A stretch of 64,000 bases of DNA from Kribbella soli (lineage in GTDB: Bacteria; Actinomycetota; Actinomycetes; Propionibacteriales; Kribbellaceae), in assembly GCF_004331345.1 (NCBI RefSeq), contig NZ_SJJZ01000007.1, positions 34,653 through 98,652 of the forward strand. Direction: 5' to 3'. This document shows positions 18,073-26,927 of this stretch, piece after piece; the stretch's first letter is position 1; each line of letters begins with the position of its first letter. The notes below the pieces were generated by a model that saw only the letters and a program-made list of their open reading frames with translations, searched no databases and was not told the origin of the DNA. Made by a program: the position numbers and the translations under genes.

Positions 18073-18863
18073 GCGCAGCAGTGATCACCCCAAGGATCAT
18101 CGGCGGGCTGCCGAATGCGGTGCGATCGGAGTGGACCAAGCTCTGGACGGTCCGGTCCAGCTGGTTGAACCTCGCGGCCGGCGTACTGCTGAGCACCCTG
18201 CTCGGGATGCAGTACGGCTGGGGACTCGCCTACGACAACAGCCACCTCGGGCCGGGAGAGGTGGCGGAGAAGCAGCCGATCGGTCACTTCGGCGCATCGG
18301 TCATCCTGATCGTGCAGGTGGTCATCGCCGCGTTCGCACTGCTCACAGTCACCTCGGAGTACGCGACCGGCAGCATCCGCTCGACCTTGCAGTGGACTCC
18401 AGTGCGGCGGTACGTCGTACTGGCCAAGGCCGCCGTGCTGGCGCCGGTCCTGTTCGGCTACGGAGTCGTGGTGGCAGCCCTCGCGTCCGTGGCGGGCGGT
18501 CTGACCGCCGGCTCCTGGGCTGACTGGGAGGCGGCGGGATTCGTGACCGATCTGCTGTCTGTCGGCTTCTACGCGACTGCTGCGGGACTCTTCAGCGCCG
18601 GGATCGCCTGGGCGGTCCGGAGCACTGCCGGCACGCTGACTGTGGCCTTTCTACTGCTCCTGGTGGTCCCGCTGATGATGGGACAGAGCTCATTGCGCGC
18701 ACTGGTGTGGACCTCGGCCCTGCTGCCAGGCGGCGCCGGCCAGAACTACCTGACGGGCGCGACAGACCCGCTGTCCCCCGTGCTGAGCGCAGTGGTCCTG
18801 ATCGCCTGGGCGGTCGGCGGGCTCGCCCTTGGCGCGGGTGTCCTCAAGCGACGCGACGCCTGA
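18069..18863 (+). CDS. ABC-2 type transporter permease
   Basis: 264 residues, GTG start overlapping the DedA stop. About six hydrophobic segments follow a short cytoplasmic N-terminus with the conserved SEWTKLWTVRSSW, typical of actinobacterial ABC-2 permeases that begin 'RSEWTKLRS'. The TSEYATGSIRSTL loop is another mark. It is the membrane partner of the ATPase at 16508; substrate unknown, an export role being usual for this type. Confidence 0.88.
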   Translation: MSAAVITPRIIGGLPNAVRSEWTKLWTVRSSWLNLAAGVLLSTLLGMQYGWGLAYDNSHLGPGEVAEKQPIGHFGASVILIVQVVIAAFALLTVTSEYATGSIRSTLQWTPVRRYVVLAKAAVLAPVLFGYGVVVAALASVAGGLTAGSWADWEAAGFVTDLLSVGFYATAAGLFSAGIAWAVRSTAGTLTVAFLLLLVVPLMMGQSSLRALVWTSALLPGGAGQNYLTGATDPLSPVLSAVVLIAWAVGGLALGAGVLKRRDA

Positions 18864-18870
18864 ACAGCAA

Positions 18871-18903
18871 CGAGGCGGTCCGGAGGTTCTCCGGACCGCC
18901 TCG
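18871..18903. terminator. Hairpin between convergent genes, probable bidirectional terminator
   Basis: A 15-bp perfect stem (CGAGGCGGTCCGGAG at 18871-18885 and complement 18889-18903) with a GTT loop sits between the permease stop and the convergent ParA-like gene stop. There is no T-run, so it may work as a Rho-assisted or RNA-stability hairpin. Confidence 0.65.
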
Positions 18904-18913
18904 TAGGTCGAGC

Positions 18914-20452
18914 TCAGCGGGGGGTGTTGAGGGCGGTGGTGATCTGTTCGGAGACCCGGGCGGCCAGGTCCAGGGCGGCGCGGCGGGTGGCGGGCTGTAG
19001 GGCGTTGTGGTCGAGCGGACCTTCCGCCGCGACGTGCATGTCGGTCGGGATGTCGATGACGGCGGCCGCGCGGGACTCGAAGTACGGGCGGAGCTGCTTC
19101 TCAACCTCCTTGTTCACGTCACCGGGGCCGTTGGAGACCGCGATGATCGCGCGGCGGATCAACCGCTGCGCCTCCGGGCCTTGGTTGTCGAGCTCCTCGA
19201 GCATCTGCACGGCGGCCGCGCAGGACAGGCTCTTCCACTTGATCGGGATGACGAGGGCGTCGGCCGCCTTCATCGCCTCGCGCCAGTTGCTGGAGCCCTC
19301 GTTGTTCCCGGTGTCGATCACGAGCACCTTGTAGAACCGGCTCAGCAGGCGGTGGATCTGGTCGAAGTCCTTGGCCTCGATCTGCGCGTACGTCGTGGTC
19401 GCCGACGTGAGGACGTCGTACTGACCGGCGACCTGGTGCCGCAGGTACGCCGCGACGTCGCCGAGCCGGGCGTCCGGCTGGGTCAGCATCGGCATCGCCT
19501 GCAGCATGTCCGTGACGGTCGACCGCGAGTTCGTGTCGTGGGTCCGCAGGTGCATGTTGCCGCGCAGCTCGTTGTTGTCCCAGGCGACGACACCGCCGCC
19601 ACGGGCCTGACCGAGCGCACCGGCCAGCATCAGGGTGGTCGGCGTCTTGCCCGAGCCGCCCTTCGGGTTCGCCACGACGATCGTCACCGGACGGCGGAAG
19701 GCCGTCGCGGCGGTCGCCCGCGCGATCCGCTCGGAACGCTCGGAGCTACCAGGACGCAGCTTCAGCATGCTCCGCATGCCGCGCTCGGCCGGAGCCTCCC
19801 GCGGCAGCGGCAGTGCCTGGATCAGCTCGTCGGCGCGGTACGACAGGTTCTGCGGCGGCTGCTGCGCCTGCTGACCGGGGACGCCCTGCGGGAAGAAGTG
19901 CTGAGCGGCCGGCGACAGCGGCTGACCACCCTGACCCGGCTGGGGCGCCGGAGCGGGCTGCGGAGGCTGGGCAGGCGGGAACTGGGTTCCTTGCGGCTGT
20001 GCGGCCTGCTCCGTTCCGGAGCCGTGGAACGACGAACCGCCGAACACAGGGCCGCTCTGACCGGCATCCTGAGCGGGAGTGGCAGTGTCGTCGGCAGCTG
20101 CGGGCTCGGCCTCGAGACCGGCCTCGTCGTCCTGCTCTTCCGGCTGACTCCACGACGCAGCGCCGGACGCGGCCGCCGGCTGCGTCCACGACGGGCTCGG
20201 CGCACTCGGCTGCGGCTGGGTCCACGGCGCCGGCTGGTCGACGGGCTTGGTGGCCGGTCCGGACCACGCGTCGCCAGGGAAGTCCTGCGACAGCGCGTCC
20301 GACTGCTCTTCGGTCTCCTCGACGGGTTCGGCGTCGGGCGTCTGGCTGGGGTCCGGCTGAGACCAGGAGGGGGTCGGCTGCCACATTCTCCGGACCTCGG
20401 CCGCCGCCGCTTCCCGGTCCTTGTGCTGTCCGGAGTTGTGCGAGTCGGTCAC
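18914..20452 (-). CDS. ParA/MinD-like ATPase with long Pro/Gln-rich N-terminus
   Basis: 512 residues, GTG start with GGGGA eight bases upstream. The first about 235 residues are low-complexity, rich in Pro, Gln, Ser, Trp and acidic residues (repeated SWSQP/WTQP units). The C-terminal half is a deviant Walker ATPase: NPKGGSGKTPTT, with switch DNNE and a LVIDTGNN strand. The layout resembles EspI/SCO-type MinD-like proteins linked to type VII secretion or polar organisation in actinobacteria; no secretion genes are adjacent, so the role is open. It is monocistronic between a terminator hairpin and a promoter gap of about 215 bp. Confidence 0.85.
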   Translation of the reverse strand: MTDSHNSGQHKDREAAAAEVRRMWQPTPSWSQPDPSQTPDAEPVEETEEQSDALSQDFPGDAWSGPATKPVDQPAPWTQPQPSAPSPSWTQPAAASGAASWSQPEEQDDEAGLEAEPAAADDTATPAQDAGQSGPVFGGSSFHGSGTEQAAQPQGTQFPPAQPPQPAPAPQPGQGGQPLSPAAQHFFPQGVPGQQAQQPPQNLSYRADELIQALPLPREAPAERGMRSMLKLRPGSSERSERIARATAATAFRRPVTIVVANPKGGSGKTPTTLMLAGALGQARGGGVVAWDNNELRGNMHLRTHDTNSRSTVTDMLQAMPMLTQPDARLGDVAAYLRHQVAGQYDVLTSATTTYAQIEAKDFDQIHRLLSRFYKVLVIDTGNNEGSSNWREAMKAADALVIPIKWKSLSCAAAVQMLEELDNQGPEAQRLIRRAIIAVSNGPGDVNKEVEKQLRPYFESRAAAVIDIPTDMHVAAEGPLDHNALQPATRRAALDLAARVSEQITTALNTPR

Positions 20453-20667
20453 GACCTGGATCCCCGATTCTGTACGAGGGGGCGGGTGGCCCCTGGAGGC
20501 TTGCTGGGTAGTCCGGAGAGGTGAGGTCTCCGGGAGGGTCCACTATCCCATGACCCGGTGTCCTCACCACGTCACCACCCGGAGCGTTCGATGACGGTTC
20601 GACAACCAGTATCCAGGCTCGCGCCGACCATGCATCCCGGTGACCCGAAGCGGCCAGATCGGCCCTG

Positions 20668-21333
20668 TCAGCCCGTGACCAGACCCGCTTCGTAGGCGAC
20701 GATCGCCGCCTGGACCCGGTTCTTCACGCCGAGCCGCAGCAGCACCGCGCTGACGTACGCCTTCACGGTCCCCTCGACCAGGTACAGCCGGCCCGCGATC
20801 TCGGCGTTCGACAGGCCGGCACCGACCAGTCCGAGCACCTCCAGCTCCCGGGGAGTCAGTACGGCGACCTGCTCCTTGGCGGCCGCGGCACGCGCCATCG
20901 CACCGCCGCCGGACCCGGCACTCAGCTCGGCGATCACCCGCTGGGCGACCTTCGGGGACAGGTAGGCGGCACCGTCGGCTACTGCCTTCAGCCCCGCGAT
21001 CAGCTCCCGCGGGTCGCCGGACTTCAGCAGGAAGCCGCTCGCGCCGTCGCCGAGCGCACGCGCGATGTAGGCGTCCTCCGAGAAGGTCGTGAGGATGACG
21101 ACCGCCGTGTCCGGGACGGTCCGCCGGATCTCTGCGCCGGCAGCCAGTCCGTCCATCCGCGGCATCCGGATGTCCAGTACGGCGACGTCCGGCCGGTGCC
21201 GTCGTACCGCTTCGACGGCTTCGACGCCGTCGGCTGCCTCGGCAACGACCTCGATCTCGTCGTCGGTGCCGAGGATCGCGCGGACACCGGCCCGCACCAT
21301 CGCCTCGTCGTCGGCGAGCATCACCCTGATCAT
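20668..21333 (-). CDS. NarL/FixJ-type response regulator
   Basis: 221 residues. Receiver domain with acidic pocket DDEAM, phospho-acceptor Asp in VAVLDIRMPRMDG (~54), TTF and K in FLLKSG. LuxR-type HTH at the C-terminus (LTPRELEVLGLVGAGLSNAEIA). The ATG at 21333 overlaps the stop of the upstream histidine kinase by 4 bp, so the two form one two-component operon; longer frames upstream are inside the kinase gene. Targets are unknown; the kinase operon itself is a usual candidate. Confidence 0.92.
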   Translation of the reverse strand: MIRVMLADDEAMVRAGVRAILGTDDEIEVVAEAADGVEAVEAVRRHRPDVAVLDIRMPRMDGLAAGAEIRRTVPDTAVVILTTFSEDAYIARALGDGASGFLLKSGDPRELIAGLKAVADGAAYLSPKVAQRVIAELSAGSGGGAMARAAAAKEQVAVLTPRELEVLGLVGAGLSNAEIAGRLYLVEGTVKAYVSAVLLRLGVKNRVQAAIVAYEAGLVTG

Positions 21334-22886
21334 CCGTTGCCTTCCGGGGTCGGTGGAACAGAACCGCTCTGTACGACGGCCTTGGCGACCAGTGCGCCGT
21401 TCGCGAAGCACAGGCGGTACACGTAGTTGCTGGAGAACGGAGCGGCCGGCCGGTAGTACCGGCAACCCCAGCCGGCCGGTGGTTGGTAGCCCTCCCCCGG
21501 CGGGTCGATCATCTGCATCCGCGGTAGTACCTTCGCCACGTCCGCCTCGGACTGGCCGATGACGAGTCCGTCGTACTGCGCGGGTCGCAGGATCGCGCTG
21601 TAGCCGGCGACGAGGTAGTAGCCAAGGGCAACCGCACCGACTACCGCACCTAGTAGTACCGGCGCGGCAATGGCAGTGATCAGGCCGCGCTGCGCACTCC
21701 GCCGTACCGTGGCTCGCTCCACCGCGGCAGTCGGCGGCTCCGGTCGGCCGCCTGCGCGCGGCATCGTGGCACTGACCTGGAAACCACCACCTGGTCGTGG
21801 AGCTGCAGTGAACGAGCCGCCAGCGAGCCGGACGCGTTCACGCAGGCCGTCGAGACCACGCCCACCTGACGGCGCAGCCACAGGTTGACGCGCTCCGGTG
21901 TCGACAACCTCCACTTGTACGTCGTCCTCGTGTGTCGTCACGCTGACGGTCACGGGGGCGCCAGGGGCGTGTTTGCTCGCATTCGTCAACGACTCCTGCA
22001 CCACGCGGTGCACAGCACGGTCCACCATCGGCGCCAGTACGCCGTCAACGTCCTCAGTCAGCTGCACCGCCAGACCGGACGCAGCGGCCCGGTCCACCAA
22101 CGCACGCACGGTTTCGTCATGCGGCACGATCGGTGCGTCCTGGTCACGCAGTACGCCGACGATCTCGCCGAGCCGCTCCGTCGCCGTGGCGGCTGACTCG
22201 CGTAGCTCACCCGCAGCCCGTCGGTGCTCCTCCGGCAGGGACGGGTCGAGTTCGAGGGCCGCGGCGCGCAGTGCGATCAGGCTGAGCTCGTGACCGACCG
22301 AATCGTGCATGTCCTCGGCGATCCGGGACCTCTCGCGCAGGCGCTCCTGGTCGATCTCCATCTGCTGCTCGCGCTCGATCCGCTCAGCGCGCTCCCAGCC
22401 CGCGGTCGCCAGCAGGGCCTGCTGTGCTCGGTAGCGGCCCATCAGCCACGGCAGCACGACCAGGAGTAGCGCGAGCAGAAGCAGCATGAGCCACGTCAGC
22501 ACCGCCTCTGTCGCCAGCGCTCCCCCGCGCACCGTCAGGGCGAGGAGGAGCATCCCGAGCAGCGACCAACTGCACAGCAGGACGAAGTGCTTGAGCTGCG
22601 TCTCCCGTCGCCCGGCCAGGTAGCTCAGCAGGCTGATCGCCGGTACCAGGGCAATCTGCACACCGTTCGTCGTACCGAGCGCGAAGGCGAGGACGACGAT
22701 CTCTGTCCACGCCACGACGCTCAGAGCCACCAGAGGCCACCTGCGTCGCCCGAAGACAGCAAACGCGAGTACGGCGAGGCAGACAGCGCGGAACCAGTAC
22801 GGGTCGTGCCGTGCACCGCTCTCTGCGAGCACCAAGAAGCTCAGCGCGGCCCACAGACCCACGTCCCCCAGGCGCCGCCACTTCAT
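21330..22886 (-). CDS. Sensor histidine kinase (HisKA_3) with C-terminal membrane-anchored extracytoplasmic domain
   Basis: About 518 residues from ATG 22886 (MKWRRLGD); an ATG 24 nt upstream is also possible. N-terminal sensor of five to six membrane helices, then coiled coil, HisKA_3 box RIAEDMHDSVGHELSL (phospho-His), HATPase N-box ESLTNASKHAPG, VDTG and GGRGLDGLRER. Unusually, the kinase core is followed by another hydrophobic helix (ITAIAAPVLLGAVVGAVALG) and about 90 residues resembling SmpA/BamE-like or SH3-like envelope domains (YDGLVIGQSEADVAKVLP ... WGCRYYRP ... YRLCFANG) with two cysteines. That tail should lie outside the membrane and may add a second sensory input. Confidence 0.9.
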   Translation of the reverse strand: MKWRRLGDVGLWAALSFLVLAESGARHDPYWFRAVCLAVLAFAVFGRRRWPLVALSVVAWTEIVVLAFALGTTNGVQIALVPAISLLSYLAGRRETQLKHFVLLCSWSLLGMLLLALTVRGGALATEAVLTWLMLLLLALLLVVLPWLMGRYRAQQALLATAGWERAERIEREQQMEIDQERLRERSRIAEDMHDSVGHELSLIALRAAALELDPSLPEEHRRAAGELRESAATATERLGEIVGVLRDQDAPIVPHDETVRALVDRAAASGLAVQLTEDVDGVLAPMVDRAVHRVVQESLTNASKHAPGAPVTVSVTTHEDDVQVEVVDTGARQPVAAPSGGRGLDGLRERVRLAGGSFTAAPRPGGGFQVSATMPRAGGRPEPPTAAVERATVRRSAQRGLITAIAAPVLLGAVVGAVALGYYLVAGYSAILRPAQYDGLVIGQSEADVAKVLPRMQMIDPPGEGYQPPAGWGCRYYRPAAPFSSNYVYRLCFANGALVAKAVVQSGSVPPTPEGNG

Positions 22887-22933
22887 GACGTAGACGCTAC
22901 ACAGTCGCACCGCGCGCGCCGTACTGCCGAAAG

Positions 22934-24007
22934 TCAGGTCTGCGCGTCAATGAGCTCGAACGGCACGAGGGACAGGTTCGGAACGGGCTCACCGCGCAAC
23001 TGCGCGAGTAGTAGGTCCACGGCCCGCCGACCCATCTCTGCCTGGTTCTGCCGGACATGCAGGTACGGCGGTCCGCCGATGGAGTCCCCCGGAGAGTCGA
23101 AGCAGGCGACCACGCGGTCACCGCCCAGCGCCCTGTCGACCATGCGGGCCAGGTTGTACTCACACGCGAAGTACGCCGTCACCTCGGGCCTCTGGTCGCG
23201 GAAGGCGCGGATGGTGCCCATGTCCGCGTGGACGCTCTCAGTGGTCGTCGAGCCGGGCAGTGTGCTGCGGAGGTCGGTCAGCTCGTGCGGATGACCGGCG
23301 TCGGTGAAGGCTGCGCGGAAGCCCTCCAGCCGGTCCTCGATCGAGGAGGTGTTCACCGGCGGCGGCGAGACGAAGGCAACGTGCTCGTGACCGCGCTCCA
23401 GCAGCCGCGTGGTGAGTGCACGAGCAGCAGCCACGTTGTCCGTGTGCACCGCTGCTACCGGGATGCCGGAGAGATGACGGTCCACCAGGACCACCGGGAA
23501 CCCGTCGAGCACCTGCCGGAGCAGACTGGCGTTGTAGAAGTCGCCGTGCACCGGGAACACGATCAGACCGTCCACAGTGGCCACCAGCGAGTCGACAGCC
23601 TTCTCCTCATCGGTCTGCCGGCCGTGCGTACGCCGTACCACCAGGTGGGCGCCGTACTCCGCGCAGCGCTCCTCGATCGCGTTGAGAAGCGGCAGGCCGT
23701 ACGCCTCGGACATATCAGGCACGATCAGGGCGATCGACCGGGCCTCGCGGCGCGGCGTCGGACGCAGCGGGACGGTCAGATCGGTGAGGTCGGGCAGCCG
23801 GCGTACGACGAAGGTCCCCTTGCCCCGGACGCGCTCCACCAGACCGGCTTCCCGCAGTACCTCCAAGGCGCGCTTGGAGGTGATCCGGCTGACCGCGAAC
23901 TGCGCCGCCAGCTCCATCTCGGACGGCACCCGGTCGCCTGGCCGCAACGCACCCCGGCGGAGCTGCTCCAGCACGTGAGCACAGATCCGCTCGTACAGCA
24001 GTGCCAC
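22934..24007 (-). CDS. GntR-LacI hybrid transcriptional regulator
   Basis: 357 residues. GTG 24007 is chosen because GAGGGG lies eight bases upstream; an ATG at 24049 is in frame but poorly placed. N-terminal GntR winged helix (about 1-70: LRPGDRVPSEMELAAQFAVS then RVRGKGTFV), then a LacI/periplasmic-binding-like effector domain (ALIVPDMSEAYGLPLLNAIE, ...VDGLIVFPV, FPVVLVDRHLSGIPVAAVHT). Such AraR-type regulators usually sense sugars. It is divergent from an SDR gene; 80 bp lies between the starts. Confidence 0.88.
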   Translation of the reverse strand: MALLYERICAHVLEQLRRGALRPGDRVPSEMELAAQFAVSRITSKRALEVLREAGLVERVRGKGTFVVRRLPDLTDLTVPLRPTPRREARSIALIVPDMSEAYGLPLLNAIEERCAEYGAHLVVRRTHGRQTDEEKAVDSLVATVDGLIVFPVHGDFYNASLLRQVLDGFPVVLVDRHLSGIPVAAVHTDNVAAARALTTRLLERGHEHVAFVSPPPVNTSSIEDRLEGFRAAFTDAGHPHELTDLRSTLPGSTTTESVHADMGTIRAFRDQRPEVTAYFACEYNLARMVDRALGGDRVVACFDSPGDSIGGPPYLHVRQNQAEMGRRAVDLLLAQLRGEPVPNLSLVPFELIDAQT

Positions 24008-24087
24008 AGCGCCTACCCCTCGGAGGTTCCGGTTGACATATCCAATCATCCCGCAAACCGTCGGTGCGGCGTGGCACCGTACCGAAC

Positions 24088-24804
24088 ATGGAAATCGCGG
24101 GAAAAGTCGCAGTGGTGACCGGCGCCGCGGTCGGCATCGGGCGCGCGATCGCCGTCCGCCTGGGCGCGGCAGGCGCCTCGGTAGTGGTCGCGGATATCGA
24201 TGCGCCCGGCGGGCAGCGAACGTGCGAGCTGATCGGGCCGTCGGCGCGCTTCGTCAACCTTGACGTGCGGGACGACGCAGCAGTGGCCGAGCTGATGGCA
24301 TGTCAGCCACAGATCCTGGTCAACAACGCGGGCGGCGGCGCCGTCCTGACGCCGTCCTTTCCGGAAGCCTCGGTCGACCGCTGGACGGCGTCGCTCGAGG
24401 TGCACCTTCGTGCGCCGATGCTGTCCACACAGCTCGCGCTTCCTGGCATGCGAGCGGCAGGCGGCGGGGCGGTGGTGAACGTCGGCTCGACGGCCGGAGT
24501 GCGCTTCGGGCCACACGTGTCCCCGGAGTACAGCGCGGCGAAGGCCGCCCTCATCCGACTCACCACGACGCTGACTCCCCTGCACGCCAGTCACGGCGTC
24601 CGGGTGAACTGCATCGTCCCCGACTGGGTCGCCACTCCTCGCGGACTACGCGAACGCGAGGAGCTGCCACCGGCTGATCGCGGACCTGCGCTGATCCCCC
24701 TCAGCACCGTGACCGACGCCGTCATCCGCTTCGTGACAGACGAGACGCTCGCCGGCCGGGTCATGCTCCTGGAGCGCGAGCAGATCCCTCGCCTGTTGAA
24801 CTAG
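24088..24804 (+). CDS. SDR family oxidoreductase
   Basis: 238 residues. Rossmann motif TGAAVGIG (the usual TGXXXGIG), DLDVRDD-type acidic turn, NNAGGG, catalytic Ser in VGSTAGVRF and YSAAK (Tyr/Lys). NAD(P)-dependent dehydrogenase/reductase of unknown substrate. The C-terminus is short and lacks the classical GG-x-hydrophobic ending. It is divergent from the GntR-LacI regulator and so may be its target. Confidence 0.88.
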   Translation: MEIAGKVAVVTGAAVGIGRAIAVRLGAAGASVVVADIDAPGGQRTCELIGPSARFVNLDVRDDAAVAELMACQPQILVNNAGGGAVLTPSFPEASVDRWTASLEVHLRAPMLSTQLALPGMRAAGGGAVVNVGSTAGVRFGPHVSPEYSAAKAALIRLTTTLTPLHASHGVRVNCIVPDWVATPRGLREREELPPADRGPALIPLSTVTDAVIRFVTDETLAGRVMLLEREQIPRLLN

Positions 24805-24836
24805 TCGCAGCCCCGTTCGGCTGACAGCATGCCGTC

Positions 24837-26294
24837 ATGACCCGCCCACCAGTGCCTGCGTTCGCCGCACGGCCTGTGGCGACCGTCGCGTTGATCGTCG
24901 GTGCGGTGCTGACTGCGCTGTCCGGACGCTACGGCTACCACCGTGACGAGTTCTACTTCATGGTCGCCGGCCGGCATCTCAGCTGGGGGTACGTCGACCA
25001 GCCGCCGCTGACCCCGTTCATCGCGCGCGTGTCGACGGCTGTCTTCGGCGACACCGTCATGGGGCTGCGGGTGCTGTCGACGCTGAGCACTGTCGCGGCA
25101 ATTGTCGTGGTCGCGCTGATCGCCCGGGAGTTCGGCAGCGAGCGGCGTGGACAGATCCTCGCTGCTGTCTGCGCCGCGGTGTCCGGCTTCGTGCTCGGCG
25201 TCGGCCATCTGGTCTCTACGGCGACATACGACCTGCTTGCCTGGATGTTGATCGGCCTGTTCGCAGTCAAGCTGCTGCGGACGGGCGACGGCCGCTGGTG
25301 GCTCGCGCTCGGGCTGACGGCCGGGATCGCGTTGGAGAACAAGTACCTCGTCGTGTTGCCGATCGGCGCGCTCCTCATCTCGCTGCTGATCGTGGGACCG
25401 CGTGGGGTGCTGCGGTCCTGGTGGCTGCTCGCGGGCGTGGCGGTCGCGGGTCTGATCGCGTTGCCGAACGTGCTGTGGCAGTTCCAGCACGATTGGCCGC
25501 AGCTCACGGTCGCCAGCGGGATCAGTGAGGACGACGGCACCGAGAACCGGATCATGTTCATCCCGCTGCAGCTCTTGCAGCTGTCACCGTTCCTGGTCCC
25601 GGTCTGGGTGGCCGGCTTCCTGCGGATCTGGCGGCAGCTGCGCTGGGCTCGTTCCATCGGACTCGCGTATCCCGTGTTGTGCGTCGTCGTGCTCGTGACC
25701 GGCGGGAAGTCGTACTACGCGCTGCCGCTGCTGCTCGTGCTCGTGGCAGCCGGTTGTGAACCCGTTCTGCGCTGGGTCGATCGACACCGCGTAAAGGCTG
25801 TCGTGGGACTGGTCCTGACTGCCGTAACATCTGCCGTCTTCACCCTGCCGGTCCTGCCCGCGTCGGCGGCCGACTTTGTCATCCCGGTGAACAAGGAGCA
25901 GGGCGAGCAGATCGGGTGGCCGGCGTTCACCGAATCCGTCGCGGGCGCCTGGGGCCAGATCCCATCTTCCCAAGGAGCGACTCTCTTCACCGGCAATTAC
26001 GGCGAGGCCGGGGCACTTGTGCGCTACGGGCCTGCGCACGGCCTGCCAGCGCCGTACTCCTCGCACATGAGCTTCTGGGACTGGTCGCAACCGCCGGACA
26101 CCAATACCGGTCCGGTGCTGCTCGTCGAGATCGAACGGAACCCGGGCCTCGAGTCGCACTTCCGGGACTGTAACCAGGTCGGCACGGTGGACAGCATCGT
26201 CTCGAACGACGAGGACGGCACCGCCCTGGTCCTGTGCGCCGGGGCCGCCGAGCCGTGGTCCACCTTGTGGCCGAAGATCCGGCAGTTCTATTGA
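24837..26294 (+). CDS. Glycosyltransferase family 39/ArnT-like membrane protein
   Basis: 485 residues, about ten to twelve membrane helices. The first extracytoplasmic loop has YHRDEFYFMVAGRHLSWGY then VDQPPLTPFIA, the GT39/PMT_2 catalytic loop with its acidic pair (D-E). The C-terminal soluble part (from about residue 340) contains GNYGEAGALVRYG and a short SNDEDG stretch. Such enzymes transfer sugars from polyprenyl-phosphate donors on the outer membrane face; acceptor unknown. It begins 32 bp after the SDR gene, in the same direction. Confidence 0.85.
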   Translation: MTRPPVPAFAARPVATVALIVGAVLTALSGRYGYHRDEFYFMVAGRHLSWGYVDQPPLTPFIARVSTAVFGDTVMGLRVLSTLSTVAAIVVVALIAREFGSERRGQILAAVCAAVSGFVLGVGHLVSTATYDLLAWMLIGLFAVKLLRTGDGRWWLALGLTAGIALENKYLVVLPIGALLISLLIVGPRGVLRSWWLLAGVAVAGLIALPNVLWQFQHDWPQLTVASGISEDDGTENRIMFIPLQLLQLSPFLVPVWVAGFLRIWRQLRWARSIGLAYPVLCVVVLVTGGKSYYALPLLLVLVAAGCEPVLRWVDRHRVKAVVGLVLTAVTSAVFTLPVLPASAADFVIPVNKEQGEQIGWPAFTESVAGAWGQIPSSQGATLFTGNYGEAGALVRYGPAHGLPAPYSSHMSFWDWSQPPDTNTGPVLLVEIERNPGLESHFRDCNQVGTVDSIVSNDEDGTALVLCAGAAEPWSTLWPKIRQFY

Positions 26295-26312
26295 TCCGCT
26301 TACGGTTGGACG

Positions 26313-26927
26313 ATGCTCGACCTCGTTGACCTAGTTGACCTTCCGGCCGGGCTGTTGTTCCTGCGCGACGACCGGGTCGGCAAGCGGTGGCACGTGAACC
26401 TGCTCGCCTTCCGTCTGGCCCGGTACCCGGTGACGAAGGACAGCCTGCCGCTCACCGGCGTGAGCTGGTACGACGCCGTTGCCTTGTGCAACCAGTTGTC
26501 GATTGAGGCCGGCCTTCCCGTTGCCTACACGATCGACGGCGAGCAGGTGGACTGGGACCAGTCCTCCCCCGGCTACCGGCTGCCCACCGAGGCCGAGTGG
26601 CAATACGCGTGCACCGCCGGCACACCCGGGTATCGCTACGGTCCGCTCGACGAGATCGCCTGGTACGCCGAGAACTCCGACGCGCATCCGCATCCCGTCG
26701 GCCTGCGGACGCCCAACGCGTGGGGGCTGCACGACATGCTCGGCAACGTGTGGGAGTGGTGCTGGGATCTGTACGACCCAGAGACGTACGGCTCGTACCG
26801 GATCTTCCGCGGCGGCGGTTTCGCCGACGGGGAGCGCTCTCTCGGTTCCACGGTCCGCCGGCGATCGCATCCGACGTTCGCGATCGAGGATCTCGGTTTC
26901 CGGGTCGCGCAGTCAGTCGTCGGCTGA
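26313..26927 (+). CDS. SUMF1/EgtB-type formylglycine-generating-like protein
   Basis: 204 residues, shorter than typical FGE (about 300). Family marks: RYPVT near the N-terminus, VSWYDAVALCNQLS, RLPTEAEWQYA, NAWGLHDMLGNVWEWCWD, FRGGGFAD and LGFRVA. The catalytic cysteine pair of true FGE is not evident in the expected C-terminal spot, so it may modify something else or be a structural C-type-lectin-fold protein. The start follows a weak ribosome site. The end overlaps the convergent quinone-reductase-like gene by 15 bp. Confidence 0.82.
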   Translation: MLDLVDLVDLPAGLLFLRDDRVGKRWHVNLLAFRLARYPVTKDSLPLTGVSWYDAVALCNQLSIEAGLPVAYTIDGEQVDWDQSSPGYRLPTEAEWQYACTAGTPGYRYGPLDEIAWYAENSDAHPHPVGLRTPNAWGLHDMLGNVWEWCWDLYDPETYGSYRIFRGGGFADGERSLGSTVRRRSHPTFAIEDLGFRVAQSVVG

